A stretch of DNA of 64,000 nucleotides from the NCBI RefSeq assembly GCF_004843725.1, contig NZ_CP039451.1, forward strand, positions 1,548,501 to 1,612,500, given 5' to 3'. Positions 8,828 through 18,075 of this stretch are shown piece after piece. Numbering within the stretch: the stretch's first letter is position 1; each line of letters starts with the position of its first letter. The notes below the pieces were generated by a model that did no database searches, was not told where the DNA came from, and worked only from the letters and a program-made list of their open reading frames with translations. The DNA comes from Psychroserpens sp. NJDZ02 (GTDB taxonomy: Bacteria; Bacteroidota; Bacteroidia; Flavobacteriales; Flavobacteriaceae). The position numbers were made by a program, and so were the translations under genes.

Positions 8828-10798
8828 TTAAACTATTTTTTTATCAAAAATTTCAAAGTCTGAATTCATACTCAAAAATTCAGGAACAATTTCTTTCATT
8901 TTAATAACTATTGCATTTTTATCTTTTTCTGTAGCAATAGTAATTAAATCTTGAATATCTCTATCTATTTGCTTATGTGTGCAGTTCTCAACCTTAGCTA
9001 TCATAATCTTTTCATTATACGTAGGTAATGTTGTCGACTTATCACTCAGTAGTTCTTCATATAATTTTTCTCCAGGCCGCAATCCAACCACCTTAATATC
9101 AATTTCTTTATAAGGTGTAAAACCTGCTAATTTTATAATTTTTTTAGCTAAATCTATAATCTTAACCGCCTCACCCATATCAAATATAAAAATCTCTCCA
9201 CCATTACCCATTGCTCCTGCTTCTAACACTAATTGACAAGCTTCTGGGATCGTCATAAAATATCTAATAATATCAGGATGCGTGATTGTTACAGGACCTC
9301 CTTCTTCAATTTGACGTTTAAACAAAGGGACCACAGAACCATTACTTCCTAAAACATTACCAAATCTTGTAGTTACAAAATGTGTTTCATTTTTACTGTC
9401 TAACATGACTTTCTTTTGTAATGCTTGTACATAGATTTCCGCGATACGCTTAGAGGCACCCATAACATTACTTGGATTAACAGCTTTATCTGTTGATACC
9501 ATTACAAATTTCTCTGTTTTATAAAGGTGTGATAAGTCCGCTATATTTTTAGTTCCTAAAACATTGGCAAAAATAGCTTCCGAAGGATGACTTTCCATTA
9601 AGGGTACATGTTTATATGCAGCAGCATGATAAACGACTTGAGGTTTATGCGTTTTAAAGATTTCGTCAAGCACATCTAGTTTTCTAACATCTGCTATAAC
9701 AGCCTCAAAATTAAGGTCAGGAAAATCATGTCTTATTTCTAATTGAATATTATATAACGGGGATTCTGCTTGATCTAATATTAAAAGTTTACTTGGTTTA
9801 TAACCTGCGACCTGTCTTACAATTTCACTACCAATAGATCCCGCACCTCCTGTAACTAGAATACATTTATTGAAAATTTCTTTAGCAACTAGTTTATTAT
9901 CTAGCTGTATAGGATCCCTTTCCAAGATATCCTCTATTTGAATTTTTTGTATCTGATTTGAAAGTGTCGTGTTTTTTTCAATATCAGACAGTAGTGGCGC
10001 TCTAAACACCTTATAATTAAACTCCAAACAACTATCCACAATCTTAATACTCTCCTCTTTAGTAAGCGTACTATCAGCTATAATTAGGGCTTGAGCATTA
10101 TATATCCTTAATAAAACTGCAGTTTTACGATTTAAATGTGTGATTGGCAACCCTAATATTTCTTTACTTTTATTTTTACCGTCTTTATCGATAAAACCTA
10201 ATACTTTGTATCGTGATGGCTTTTCTGATTTTAAAGCACTTGCGATGGCTATTGCATTTTCTCCAGTACCGTAAACTAATACATTTAATCTAGCTTCCTC
10301 TTCACTATAACGTTGATATACTTCAAAAACTTGTTTTACCAAAATCCTAAACAAAAATAAACCACAAAAGGAAATTATTGAATAAATAAATAATTGTGGA
10401 ATAGAAAATAATTCCTCTTTAGAGAAAACAAAATAACCATAATACAATCCTAAAGCCAACAGCAAAGTTGCTACAGAGGCCAAAAAGAATTTCGCCGCAT
10501 CTATAAACGTTGAATGCCGTATTAAGCCTGCATACGTCCTAAACAGAATAAAAAACAAGACATTAATTAATACTATTACAAGCTCTTCTTTAGAAAAACC
10601 TAAATTAAAAAATGAAGCCTTCTGAATTTTGCTAACAATAATTTTTGTAAAAAATAAAGAAAGCAACAGAATAGACGTATCAAAACAAAGTATCGCCCAC
10701 CTAGGAAGGTAATTAACACTTTTAAAATCTATTCGTTTTCGACTAGATTGTAAAACTTGAAATAGAGCTTGTTTTAGTTGTTTAAGCATTTGTATCAT
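8828..10798 (-). CDS. Membrane nucleotide-sugar 4,6-dehydratase (FlaA1/CapD/PglF/WbpM family)
   Basis: 656 residues: four predicted N-terminal membrane helices (about 25-165), a first Rossmann domain (LNVLVYGTGENAIAIA near 172) and the catalytic SDR domain starting at [15 protein letters not shown] (about 311). Catalytic and binding blocks: AAAYKHVPLMESHP, VSTDKAVNPSNVMGASKR, TTRFGNVLGSNGSVVP and GLRPGEKLYEELL. As in this family, the classic SDR Tyr of YxxxK is Met (MGASK). It converts UDP-GlcNAc to a UDP-4-keto-6-deoxy sugar. The aminotransferase gene just upstream is the expected next step. Confidence 0.92.
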   Translation of the reverse strand: MIQMLKQLKQALFQVLQSSRKRIDFKSVNYLPRWAILCFDTSILLLSLFFTKIIVSKIQKASFFNLGFSKEELVIVLINVLFFILFRTYAGLIRHSTFIDAAKFFLASVATLLLALGLYYGYFVFSKEELFSIPQLFIYSIISFCGLFLFRILVKQVFEVYQRYSEEEARLNVLVYGTGENAIAIASALKSEKPSRYKVLGFIDKDGKNKSKEILGLPITHLNRKTAVLLRIYNAQALIIADSTLTKEESIKIVDSCLEFNYKVFRAPLLSDIEKNTTLSNQIQKIQIEDILERDPIQLDNKLVAKEIFNKCILVTGGAGSIGSEIVRQVAGYKPSKLLILDQAESPLYNIQLEIRHDFPDLNFEAVIADVRKLDVLDEIFKTHKPQVVYHAAAYKHVPLMESHPSEAIFANVLGTKNIADLSHLYKTEKFVMVSTDKAVNPSNVMGASKRIAEIYVQALQKKVMLDSKNETHFVTTRFGNVLGSNGSVVPLFKRQIEEGGPVTITHPDIIRYFMTIPEACQLVLEAGAMGNGGEIFIFDMGEAVKIIDLAKKIIKLAGFTPYKEIDIKVVGLRPGEKLYEELLSDKSTTLPTYNEKIMIAKVENCTHKQIDRDIQDLITIATEKDKNAIVIKMKEIVPEFLSMNSDFEIFDKKIV

Positions 10799-10884
10799 TA
10801 ATAATAGTTAACAAATATCTTAAATTATAATGACAATTCATCAAAATTATACGCAAAGCCAAGATGTGAAAGGAATATACTTAT

Positions 10885-12006
10885 TTACAACAAGTCTTTT
10901 ACGACTTTAGTAATCCTGTCCAAATCCTTTTGTTCCAAATTAGAACCACTTGGCAGACACAACCCTTTATTAAATAAGGCCTCACTTAATTTATCACCAA
11001 AATACAAAGCCCCCTCAAAGACTGGTTGCATATGCATAGGTTTCCATAACGGTCTAGTTTCTATATTTGCAGCTTCCATAGCACTTTGAAACTGTGCTTT
11101 TGTAAAAGGCGCGTCTTTATGAATTAATATACAACTTAACCAAAAATTAGAATAAAAATCGCTGTTAGGTTGTTTCTGAACTTCAACTCCTTTGATCCCT
11201 TTAAACAAGTTAACATAAAACGCATTCATATCTCTTCTCAGCCCAATATGTTTATCTAAAACTTCCATTTGTCCACGGCCTATTCCTGCACTAATATTAC
11301 TCATTCTGTAATTATAGCCTATTTTAGAATGCTCATAATGTGGCGCATTATCCCTTGCTTGTGTAGCATAAAAGATCGTCTGCTTTTTATCCTCTTCTGT
11401 ATTACAAACCATAGCTCCTCCACCAGAAGTTGTTATAATTTTGTTACCGTTAAACGATAGTATAGAAAAATCTCCAAACGTACCACATTGTCTACCTTTA
11501 TAAGTAGATCCCAAAGCTTCTGCTGCATCTTCCACAACAGGAATTTTATATTTTGCAGCAACTTCTAACAACTCATCAATTTTAGAAGGCATACCATACA
11601 AATGAACAATGATAATTGCTTTTGGCTTTACACCTTTCGAAATTCTATCCTTTATAGCCGTTTCTAGATGGTTAGGACACATATTCCAAGTCTCAGGCTC
11701 ACTATCTACAAAAACCGGCGTAGCGCCTTGGTAAGCGATAGGATTGGACGACCCGCAAAAGGTAAAGGTTTGGCAAATTACTTCGTCATTTAAAGTGACC
11801 CCTAATTGCAATAATGCTAAATGTATGGCTGCAGTACCTGATGATAACGCTGCAACATAACGATCTTCCTTAAGATAAAGCTCTAAATCGGCTTCAAAGC
11901 CTTCTAAGTTTTCGCCTTTAGTAAGCTCATTATTATTTATAGCTTTTGTAATAAAAGTTAATTCTTGTACGCCAAGGTGAGATGATGATAAAGGAATTTT
12001 ACGCAT
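10885..12006 (-). CDS. DegT/DnrJ/EryC1/StrS sugar aminotransferase (PglE-like)
   Basis: 373 residues, PLP fold type I. PLP region LSSGTAAIHLAL (about 54-65), VEDAAEALGSTYKG, and the Schiff-base Lys in ILSFNGNKIITTSGGG. Adds an amino group from glutamate to a 4-keto (or 3-keto) nucleotide sugar. It precedes the CapD/PglF-like dehydratase in the same transcription unit, so a UDP-4-amino-4,6-dideoxy sugar is the likely product. The N-terminus IPLSSSHLGVQELTFI resembles PglE-type enzymes. It is distinct from the second DegT enzyme at 28924. Confidence 0.9.
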   Translation of the reverse strand: MRKIPLSSSHLGVQELTFITKAINNNELTKGENLEGFEADLELYLKEDRYVAALSSGTAAIHLALLQLGVTLNDEVICQTFTFCGSSNPIAYQGATPVFVDSEPETWNMCPNHLETAIKDRISKGVKPKAIIIVHLYGMPSKIDELLEVAAKYKIPVVEDAAEALGSTYKGRQCGTFGDFSILSFNGNKIITTSGGGAMVCNTEEDKKQTIFYATQARDNAPHYEHSKIGYNYRMSNISAGIGRGQMEVLDKHIGLRRDMNAFYVNLFKGIKGVEVQKQPNSDFYSNFWLSCILIHKDAPFTKAQFQSAMEAANIETRPLWKPMHMQPVFEGALYFGDKLSEALFNKGLCLPSGSNLEQKDLDRITKVVKDLL

Positions 12007-12013
12007 AATACTA

Positions 12014-12583
12014 TTAAAAAACAGTTTTCAAAATATAATATAAGTCTTTTAAAAAAGAATATTCTTGTATATATATTTTATTAATCTCTATCTTTTTGGG
12101 CCAAATAACATTTAAATTATATTGGTCTGCATCTTGTTGTTTTTCTAACAATTTATCTTCATTTTTAAAATAAATTGAAGCTGGACCTGTTAGTCCTGGT
12201 TTGACCGATAGAATAATTCCATTATTTCCTGTTAGCTTATCTGCAAAACCAGGTAGGTCTGGTCTAGGACCAACAACACTCATATCTCCTATAAGTATAT
12301 TATAAAACTGTGGCAACTCGTCTAATTTTGTGCGCCTAATAAAAGAACCATATTGGCGAGCTCCTTTTTTACAGCTACTTGTTTTATTTATTGATCTTAC
12401 TTTATATATGGTAAACGGTCTCGCTCTATAGCCAATTCTTTCTTGCCTGAAAACACCTTTTTGGTTAAAAAAGTAAATTGAAAGTAGTATTAATATAATA
12501 ATTATGACACTAAAAAAAGTCAAAGCTGATATAGCAAAAACAACATCAAAACCTCTTTTTACGTTTTTTTGAGTTTTAGTCAA
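12014..12583 (-). CDS. Short sugar transferase (PglC-like phosphoglycosyl transferase)
   Basis: 189 residues: one N-terminal re-entrant or membrane segment (about 13-38) and the catalytic PGT core: RQERIGYRARPFTIYKVRS, RRTKLDELPQFYNILIGDMSVVGPRP and VKPGLTGPASI. This is the monotopic small-PGT architecture that moves a phospho-sugar onto undecaprenyl phosphate. It overlaps the upstream formyltransferase-like gene by 8 bases, so translation is probably coupled. After the LDELPQ block it lacks the usual GWAQ stretch and has GPAS instead, a mild variation. Confidence 0.88.
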   Translation of the reverse strand: MTKTQKNVKRGFDVVFAISALTFFSVIIIILILLSIYFFNQKGVFRQERIGYRARPFTIYKVRSINKTSSCKKGARQYGSFIRRTKLDELPQFYNILIGDMSVVGPRPDLPGFADKLTGNNGIILSVKPGLTGPASIYFKNEDKLLEKQQDADQYNLNVIWPKKIEINKIYIQEYSFLKDLYYILKTVF

Positions 12584-13418
12584 GAATTAATTGTCTTTCA
12601 AAATTTGTAGCATAAAAATAGCCATTATATAGTTTAAGCTCTAAATAACTGTCATTATCCATTTTCTTTTCAGAAGGTACGCCTTCCCAAATAATCGTTT
12701 TATAGTCTCCATCAATAATAAAAGCTCCAGGATAAGGTTTTGTTGTTGCTCTTACTAATTTATCTACTTTATCTAAAGACATGTTTAGTAGTATTTTTCC
12801 ATCTTCAGGTTTTCTACCCTCCCAATACGTTGCTTTACTATCGTCTTGTTTTAAAGCAACCACTTTATTTTCTTCTAATTTTTTATATAATACTTTTATG
12901 AAATCTTCGTGCGCTGTATTTACTTTATTATAAAGTGTAGTTGCAGTTTCTTTTTCACTTAAAGGAATTATTTCTTGACCTAGAATTAAGCCAGTATCAA
13001 CACCTTTATCCATTTTAAAAAAGGATACTCCGGTTTTATCTAACCCTTTAATAATAGCCCAAGGAATAGCAGCACGACCTCTTCCAACTGGTAATAGTGT
13101 TGGGTGCGCGCCTATCGCTCCAAGTTTTGGCGCATGTATTACGTTTTCTGATGCTATTTGAGACCATCCAATTATAAATAACCAGTCGATATCGTGTGCT
13201 ATAATTGTCTCTATCGCAATATCATCGTTTATATGATTTACTTTTAAGACCGGAATGTCATGTTTATTAGCGAATTCATCTACATAAATTCTACCAGATT
13301 TTTTCTTAGCTTTTTCATCTGGAATAGTGATAATTAAATCTAATTTACCATTACTATTGTAAATAGATTTCATACAACTTAGTCCAATTTGAACACAGGT
13401 TACAAATGCGAATTTCAT
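12576..13418 (-). CDS. Formyltransferase-like protein (Fmt/ArnA-type fold), possible sugar N-formyltransferase
   Basis: 280 residues. The Rossmann-like N-terminal domain has GRGRAAIPWAI and the cofactor/active-site block IGAHPTLLP, followed by MDKGVDTGLILGQ. In the formyltransferase family the catalytic trio is Asn-His-Asp. Here His105 and Asp141 are present, but the Asn position is Gly103. A short C-terminal domain follows (KLVRATTKPYPGAF, as in Fmt/ArnA C-terminal regions). It sits between two phosphoglycosyl transferases and near a DegT aminotransferase, so a role in modifying an amino sugar is more likely than initiator-tRNA formylation. Activity is uncertain because of the Asn change. 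Confidence 0.75.
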   Translation of the reverse strand: MKFAFVTCVQIGLSCMKSIYNSNGKLDLIITIPDEKAKKKSGRIYVDEFANKHDIPVLKVNHINDDIAIETIIAHDIDWLFIIGWSQIASENVIHAPKLGAIGAHPTLLPVGRGRAAIPWAIIKGLDKTGVSFFKMDKGVDTGLILGQEIIPLSEKETATTLYNKVNTAHEDFIKVLYKKLEENKVVALKQDDSKATYWEGRKPEDGKILLNMSLDKVDKLVRATTKPYPGAFIIDGDYKTIIWEGVPSEKKMDNDSYLELKLYNGYFYATNFERQLILD

Positions 13419-13420
13419 AA

Positions 13421-13984
13421 TTAATATGTTGGAGGTTTTTTAGTAAAATAGACTACTGTTTTAAGTAAAATTAAGAAATCCATTTTTAAAGAAATTCTAC
13501 TTGCATACTCGCCATCGAATTGTGCTTTCTTTTCTTCAGGCATATTATCGTAAGAGTTTACCTGTGCCCAACCTGTAAGTCCAGGTTTTAAAAATAAGGA
13601 TTTATTTTCTTTTCTTAATTTTATTAATTTATTTTGAGATGGTATTGGTGGTCTTGGCCCAATAAAACTCATATCTCCTTTTAATACGTTAAAAAACTGA
13701 GGAAGCTCGTCTAAATTAGATCTTCTAATAAACTTACCAAAAGGTGTAATAGTTAATTTTCCTTTTTCGTGAGACTCTACATTAGGTGTTTTAAGTGGCA
13801 TACTTCTAAATTTATAAAACATAAATTTATTGCCTCCATACCCAACTCTTAATTGTTTAAAAATTGGTGTACCGCCATCTTGTAAAAAAATTATTAGTGC
13901 AATTATTGCATATAACGGAAAAAGAAAAATTATTAAACAAATAGACACAAAAACATCTAGTAGTCTTTTAAATAGTAAAAACAT
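13421..13984 (-). CDS. Short sugar transferase (PglC-like phosphoglycosyl transferase)
   Basis: 187 residues: N-terminal hydrophobic segment (about 10-33), then the PGT blocks KQLRVGYGGNKFMFYKFRSM, RRSNLDELPQFFNVLKGDMSFIGPRPP and LKPGLTGWAQVNSYDN. Complete small-PGT signature including the DE pair of LDELPQ. Primes glycan assembly by transfer of a phospho-amino-sugar (family knowledge) to undecaprenyl phosphate at the inner membrane. It lies 2 bases upstream of the formyltransferase-like gene and 11 bases downstream of the PIG-L gene. Confidence 0.9.
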   Translation of the reverse strand: MFLLFKRLLDVFVSICLIIFLFPLYAIIALIIFLQDGGTPIFKQLRVGYGGNKFMFYKFRSMPLKTPNVESHEKGKLTITPFGKFIRRSNLDELPQFFNVLKGDMSFIGPRPPIPSQNKLIKLRKENKSLFLKPGLTGWAQVNSYDNMPEEKKAQFDGEYASRISLKMDFLILLKTVVYFTKKPPTY

Positions 13985-13995
13985 TTATTTGATGT

Positions 13996-14694
13996 TTAAG
14001 GTTCAATAATATTCATCGCTGTTTGGAAGGCTTCACAATAGTGTCGACCTACTTGCGACCCTCTTAAAGTTGCTAAAGCCTTAATAGCTTCATCACTTCT
14101 AGGATGAGGATAAGGACGCATAACACCTTCGTAAGCATAAAGTGCTTTTAATTTTTGTTCAACACCTATTTCTCCAACTTCTATAAAGGTATCTGGTGTA
14201 AAATTTTGACCATCTACAGGAAAAGCCCAGTCTGTAGATGATGGTATCTCCATAAAATACAATCCTGTAAGCGGTTTGCATGGTTTTCTTTGAAATAGTC
14301 TAGCTGCTGCTTGACATGCTTTAGAAGTATGGTAGTGATCGTTGTTTAAATCGTATGGATGATGTGTAATAATAACATCTGGCTGTACTCGATCTATAAC
14401 ATCTTCTATATATTGTACGAGGTCCAAATGTGGTACCGTATTAAATTTAATATTGGGAAATTCTCCTAGAATTACAGGCTCTGCACCCATAAATTTTTGA
14501 GCATTTTCAGTATGTTCTTTTAATTTATCTTCGTCTGGCCTATGCCTTCTAGCATCTACTTTACCAGATAAGATACAATTAAATATTTTATGTCCTTTTT
14601 GAGACAATACAAAAGAGCTTGCGCCAAAACCTAAAGCTTCGTCGTCTGGATGCGCTGTTACTGTCAGATAAATTTTTTTAGAAGTTGTTATCAT
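13996..14694 (-). CDS. PIG-L/LmbE family deacetylase
   Basis: 232 residues. Zinc and catalytic motif HPDDE at residues 15-19, second metal region HHPYDLNNDHYHTS, and the C-terminal His region in YEGVMRPYPHPRSDEA. These zinc enzymes remove N-acetyl groups from GlcNAc-type substrates (or related amides). Between the short PGT gene and membrane protein genes, it probably deacetylates a sugar in the repeat unit or a precursor. If so, it could expose an amine for another acyl group. Exact substrate not readable. Confidence 0.88.
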   Translation of the reverse strand: MITTSKKIYLTVTAHPDDEALGFGASSFVLSQKGHKIFNCILSGKVDARRHRPDEDKLKEHTENAQKFMGAEPVILGEFPNIKFNTVPHLDLVQYIEDVIDRVQPDVIITHHPYDLNNDHYHTSKACQAAARLFQRKPCKPLTGLYFMEIPSSTDWAFPVDGQNFTPDTFIEVGEIGVEQKLKALYAYEGVMRPYPHPRSDEAIKALATLRGSQVGRHYCEAFQTAMNIIEP

Positions 14695-14751
14695 TATTTT
14701 TTATTAAGTACCCAATAGTTTCTAATGTATTTATTTTTAAAGGAAAATCTT

Positions 14752-15948
14752 TTAATTATTGAAATATATGTTTTTTTCTCCAATCATAGTTGATAACAAA
14801 AATAAGTATATCATAGCCATTACACTAAGAAAAAAGCCACCACTTAGCAATCCGCAAATTAAAACTGCCATAATTAAACTGTTATATATAAGATTACCAG
14901 CAACTAAATAATGCCTATAAAATAGCCATAAATATAGTAACACCCCTACAACTCCAAAAAACAAAAGCAAATCAGGCCCATCCATCTGAGTAATTCTGAA
15001 ATCTTCGGTATAAAAAGCCCCTCCTATCCAATAATTTATAAAATCCCAATTTAACCCAACATATTCTAAATTATCTTTAAGTAAATAGTCTCTTTTTGAA
15101 AACAAAAGAGAAGTAATACTATATTGATCTAGTAAATTATTCCAAAAAGGAATTAACTTAAAATAAAATCTAGCTATCTCTTCAAACAAAAAAGCCCCTA
15201 CTATTGCAACAGTTGCTACAAATCCTTTTATAATTTTATTAATTGATGAAACTAAAAAAATATGCACTCCTAAAATCAAAACTAAAAACAAAATAACAGT
15301 CTTGGTCCCTAGAAAAAAACTAACTATAATTATAAATAAAAGTTTTCCTAAACCTTTCCTCTTCTTGATGTATTTATAATACAAAGATATAATATAAATT
15401 ATATATAAATAGGATGTTTCATTAACCTTATTAAATACTCCATCACTACCAAACCTTGGTGATCTAGCATAAGATGCTAGCAAATCCAAATCAGTTACAA
15501 AACCTATCAAAATTAAAAAAGCATTAAAAAAAAGAAGATATTCAATCAGCTTTAAAACTTTTTTTGCAATTAAGACATAGTTTGTTGTTGTCTTAAAAAT
15601 AAGAATAAAAATAAAAATATATAAAAAACGGTATGCATAATAAACACTTCCTTTCAAAAAACTAACATCGATGGTTTTATAAAGGATTGGGTTTAATAAA
15701 AATTGATTTATTACAAATAGAGAGGCTAAACAAATAAGTACTACAAAACTACTCTTATCAAGTTTTTTAAGTTTCACTACAAAAAAAATAGTAAATAAAA
15801 AAAGGATTTTATACCCACCAACTAACCTTGTGCTAGTAGATAAAGAATATTCTAAATATATAGTAGCAAATAGCTCAATAAAAAAAAGAAAGAAAATCAA
15901 AAAGACAATACCACATTCTTTATTTAGAACAGACTTTAAACTAGACAT
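14752..15948 (-). CDS. Multi-pass membrane protein, candidate polysaccharide polymerase or ligase
   Basis: 398 residues with about ten hydrophobic segments over its whole length and a larger loop near residues 255-315 (RFYFKLIPFWNNLLDQY to YTEDFRITQMDGPDLLLF). This is the general plan of Wzy polymerases and O-antigen ligases, which are too diverse for a firm call by eye. Its stop overlaps nothing downstream. Its start overlaps the upstream glycosyltransferase gene by 8 bases. The gene is very AT-rich, as is common for Wzy genes. Confidence 0.65.
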   Translation of the reverse strand: MSSLKSVLNKECGIVFLIFFLFFIELFATIYLEYSLSTSTRLVGGYKILFLFTIFFVVKLKKLDKSSFVVLICLASLFVINQFLLNPILYKTIDVSFLKGSVYYAYRFLYIFIFILIFKTTTNYVLIAKKVLKLIEYLLFFNAFLILIGFVTDLDLLASYARSPRFGSDGVFNKVNETSYLYIIYIISLYYKYIKKRKGLGKLLFIIIVSFFLGTKTVILFLVLILGVHIFLVSSINKIIKGFVATVAIVGAFLFEEIARFYFKLIPFWNNLLDQYSITSLLFSKRDYLLKDNLEYVGLNWDFINYWIGGAFYTEDFRITQMDGPDLLLFFGVVGVLLYLWLFYRHYLVAGNLIYNSLIMAVLICGLLSGGFFLSVMAMIYLFLLSTMIGEKNIYFNN

Positions 15949-17173
15949 AAAGTGATTCGAATATTAAGATATAGTCATCTGCTAATTTCTCATAAGTAAA
16001 ATGCTTTAACAAACTTACTTTACCTCTTTTTCCCATTTCAATACTTTCTATAAAGTTCATATTTTTAAATTCCTTTATTTTCTCAACCAAAGTATTAATA
16101 TCTTGAGGAAGAACAACCATACCACAATTTGCTTTTTCAACAATATTTTTTGGTGCAGATGTTGAAAGCAATATAGGTTTTTCTGAAAACATATAATCAA
16201 AAGTCTTATTCATTGAAATCCCAAATCTATATAAAGGCAAATCCCGAATACCGAGATACAACAAATCACATTCCTGTAAAAAGGATTGTACCTGAGCCTT
16301 TTTAACTTTACCTAAAAAAACAATATTATCATACCCTTCTGCTCTTTTCTTTAAACTATGCATTTCATCACCAATACCCAACAAGCATAAACTATAAACA
16401 TTTTTATCTAGTTTTTTAAAACCATCTATAAGAAACTCCATTGCATTTGCTTTACCCAAAGAACCAGCATAACCAACAATAAATTTATCTTTTGGTATTT
16501 TTAATAATGTTGCCTCCGGTATATTATTATAATAGCCTGCTTTTTGCAATTGATAACCATTAGAAATCCATTTATAATTAAAATTATTATGTTTTAATAC
16601 CGTGTTAATGTGTTTATCAGTAAATTCTAATAAAGAAACTAAATAATCTGCTTTCTGATAACCTAGTCTTTCCACCCAAGATAAAACTTTAATAAAAATA
16701 TTTTTTTTAGAAAAACCACCTATTTCTATCAGTGTAAGTGGCCAAATATCTCTAATCTCTAAAATGAATCTCACCTTTTTAAATCTTTTTTTAAAGTAAA
16801 AAATCACGTTTAAAATCGGAAGTAAAGAGTTAGAAGAAACTATAATTATATCTGGTTTAGGAATTTTTTTGGTTGGAATAAAAAACAAAAAAAAACAAAA
16901 AACCAACCAACTTAAAACCCTTTTAAAACCTTGGGTTTCAGAATATTTATTACCTTTTATTAAAAGCGTTCTAATATTACTATTATCTATTTTAAAGATC
17001 CCTTTAAATTTATTTTCTCTAAAAGGAACATGTGAAAAAGAAGAGGTAATAAGTGTTACGTCATAACCTTTATTTTTCCATTCTTCTGCTAAAAAAGAAT
17101 GCCTATGACCATCTCCATTAAGCTCCGGAGTACACAAATACTGATTTATAAGCCAAACTGATTTTTTTTTCAT
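15941..17173 (-). CDS. Glycosyltransferase family 4 (GT-B)
   Basis: 410 residues. N-terminal part: INQYLCTPELNGDGHRHSFLAEEW, ILEIRDIWPLTLIEIGG. C-terminal Rossmann part: FIVGYAGSLGKANAME (about 230), VFLGKVKKAQVQSFL, and the donor-binding block FGISMNKTFDYMFSEKPILLST. The pattern, including the FDYM..KP motif, matches WbuB-like GT4 enzymes that transfer an amino sugar such as FucNAc or GlcNAc; the specific donor is inference. First gene of the minus-strand unit running to 4341, facing away from the lipoprotein gene at 17311. Confidence 0.9.
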   Translation of the reverse strand: MKKKSVWLINQYLCTPELNGDGHRHSFLAEEWKNKGYDVTLITSSFSHVPFRENKFKGIFKIDNSNIRTLLIKGNKYSETQGFKRVLSWLVFCFFLFFIPTKKIPKPDIIIVSSNSLLPILNVIFYFKKRFKKVRFILEIRDIWPLTLIEIGGFSKKNIFIKVLSWVERLGYQKADYLVSLLEFTDKHINTVLKHNNFNYKWISNGYQLQKAGYYNNIPEATLLKIPKDKFIVGYAGSLGKANAMEFLIDGFKKLDKNVYSLCLLGIGDEMHSLKKRAEGYDNIVFLGKVKKAQVQSFLQECDLLYLGIRDLPLYRFGISMNKTFDYMFSEKPILLSTSAPKNIVEKANCGMVVLPQDINTLVEKIKEFKNMNFIESIEMGKRGKVSLLKHFTYEKLADDYILIFESLYV

Positions 17174-17281
17174 TTAAAATATTTTATTGAAACAAAAATA
17201 AAACTATTCTTCATATTTGATTAAATAAAACTGAGTAGTTTTTAAACTAAGGATATTAAGTCACCATTTAACGTAATTTAT

Positions 17282-17289
17282 TACCTTTG
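17282..17289 (+). promoter_or_regulatory. TAnnTTTG box (Bacteroidota-type promoter element)
   Basis: TACCTTTG lies 21 bases before the ATG of the lipoprotein gene at 17311, matching the known Bacteroidota -7 consensus TAnnTTTG. A clear -33 TTTG partner is not seen. Confidence 0.45.
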
Positions 17290-17310
17290 AGAAAATTTAA
17301 AACTAAATAA

Positions 17311-18072
17311 ATGAAATTAAGCACATTAACAATCGCTTTTATTGCGCTAACATGTTTTTCTTGTGGTAACAAAAAAGAAAATAAAAAAAACACTACTGAA
17401 TCAAATGTAGTAATTGAAGAAAAAAAAATAACTATTGAGGGTTTATCGTATGAACTATTATTTGACGGTATTAGAAAAGAAGGAGATTACGATGAAGTAG
17501 TAGGTACATATACTGAAAACAGACTTGGAAACAAGAAAAAAGCCTTATCCATGGATGGGTTAAGCGAATATGTGAAAATAGAAAATCATGATAACATAAA
17601 CCCTAAAAAAGGTTTAACTCTGTCAATATGGTACAAACCTATATCCTTTAAAGGTAGTGGTAATGACCCAATAATTGTTAAACCGTTTTCTGGTAGCGGT
17701 GCTCCTTTTGCCCAATACCATTTAAATGTCACAGGAAACGAGTATATCAAATCTAAGGGTGTATTTAAATTTGGTCTGTCTATTAATGGTAAATACAGCT
17801 CGATTAAAACTGCCGTTAACACATGGACACCTGACAATTGGTATAACATTACAGCTACTTATGATGGCTTGGTTATGAAGTTATATGTAAATGGTGTACT
17901 TAAAAATAGTAGAGCTATTGAAGGGCAACTTGATGTTTACAATACCGATTTATTTATTGGTAAAAATGAAGTTAAGCCTAATAAATTTATAAACACACCT
18001 GGTACTTATGATAACTTTAGAATTTATAATAGAGCATTGACAAAGGAAGAGGTTAATATGCTTAATGAATAA
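17311..18072 (+). CDS. LamG/concanavalin A-like lipoprotein
   Basis: 253 residues. Lipoprotein signal peptide with lipobox LTCFSC (Cys18), then a charged linker. A LamG-type jelly-roll domain covers most of the rest: GNKKKALSMDGLSEYVKIENHD, LTLSIWYKPISF, WYNITATYDGLVMKLYVNGVL and YDNFRIYNRALTKEEV, the last being the typical LamG_3 ending. Such domains bind carbohydrate or other surface ligands. The protein is probably anchored in the outer membrane. It lies alone on the plus strand between two polysaccharide operons and converges on the lipoprotein gene at 18076 with only 3 bases between. Confidence 0.8.
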   Translation: MKLSTLTIAFIALTCFSCGNKKENKKNTTESNVVIEEKKITIEGLSYELLFDGIRKEGDYDEVVGTYTENRLGNKKKALSMDGLSEYVKIENHDNINPKKGLTLSIWYKPISFKGSGNDPIIVKPFSGSGAPFAQYHLNVTGNEYIKSKGVFKFGLSINGKYSSIKTAVNTWTPDNWYNITATYDGLVMKLYVNGVLKNSRAIEGQLDVYNTDLFIGKNEVKPNKFINTPGTYDNFRIYNRALTKEEVNMLNE

Positions 18073-18075
18073 TTT

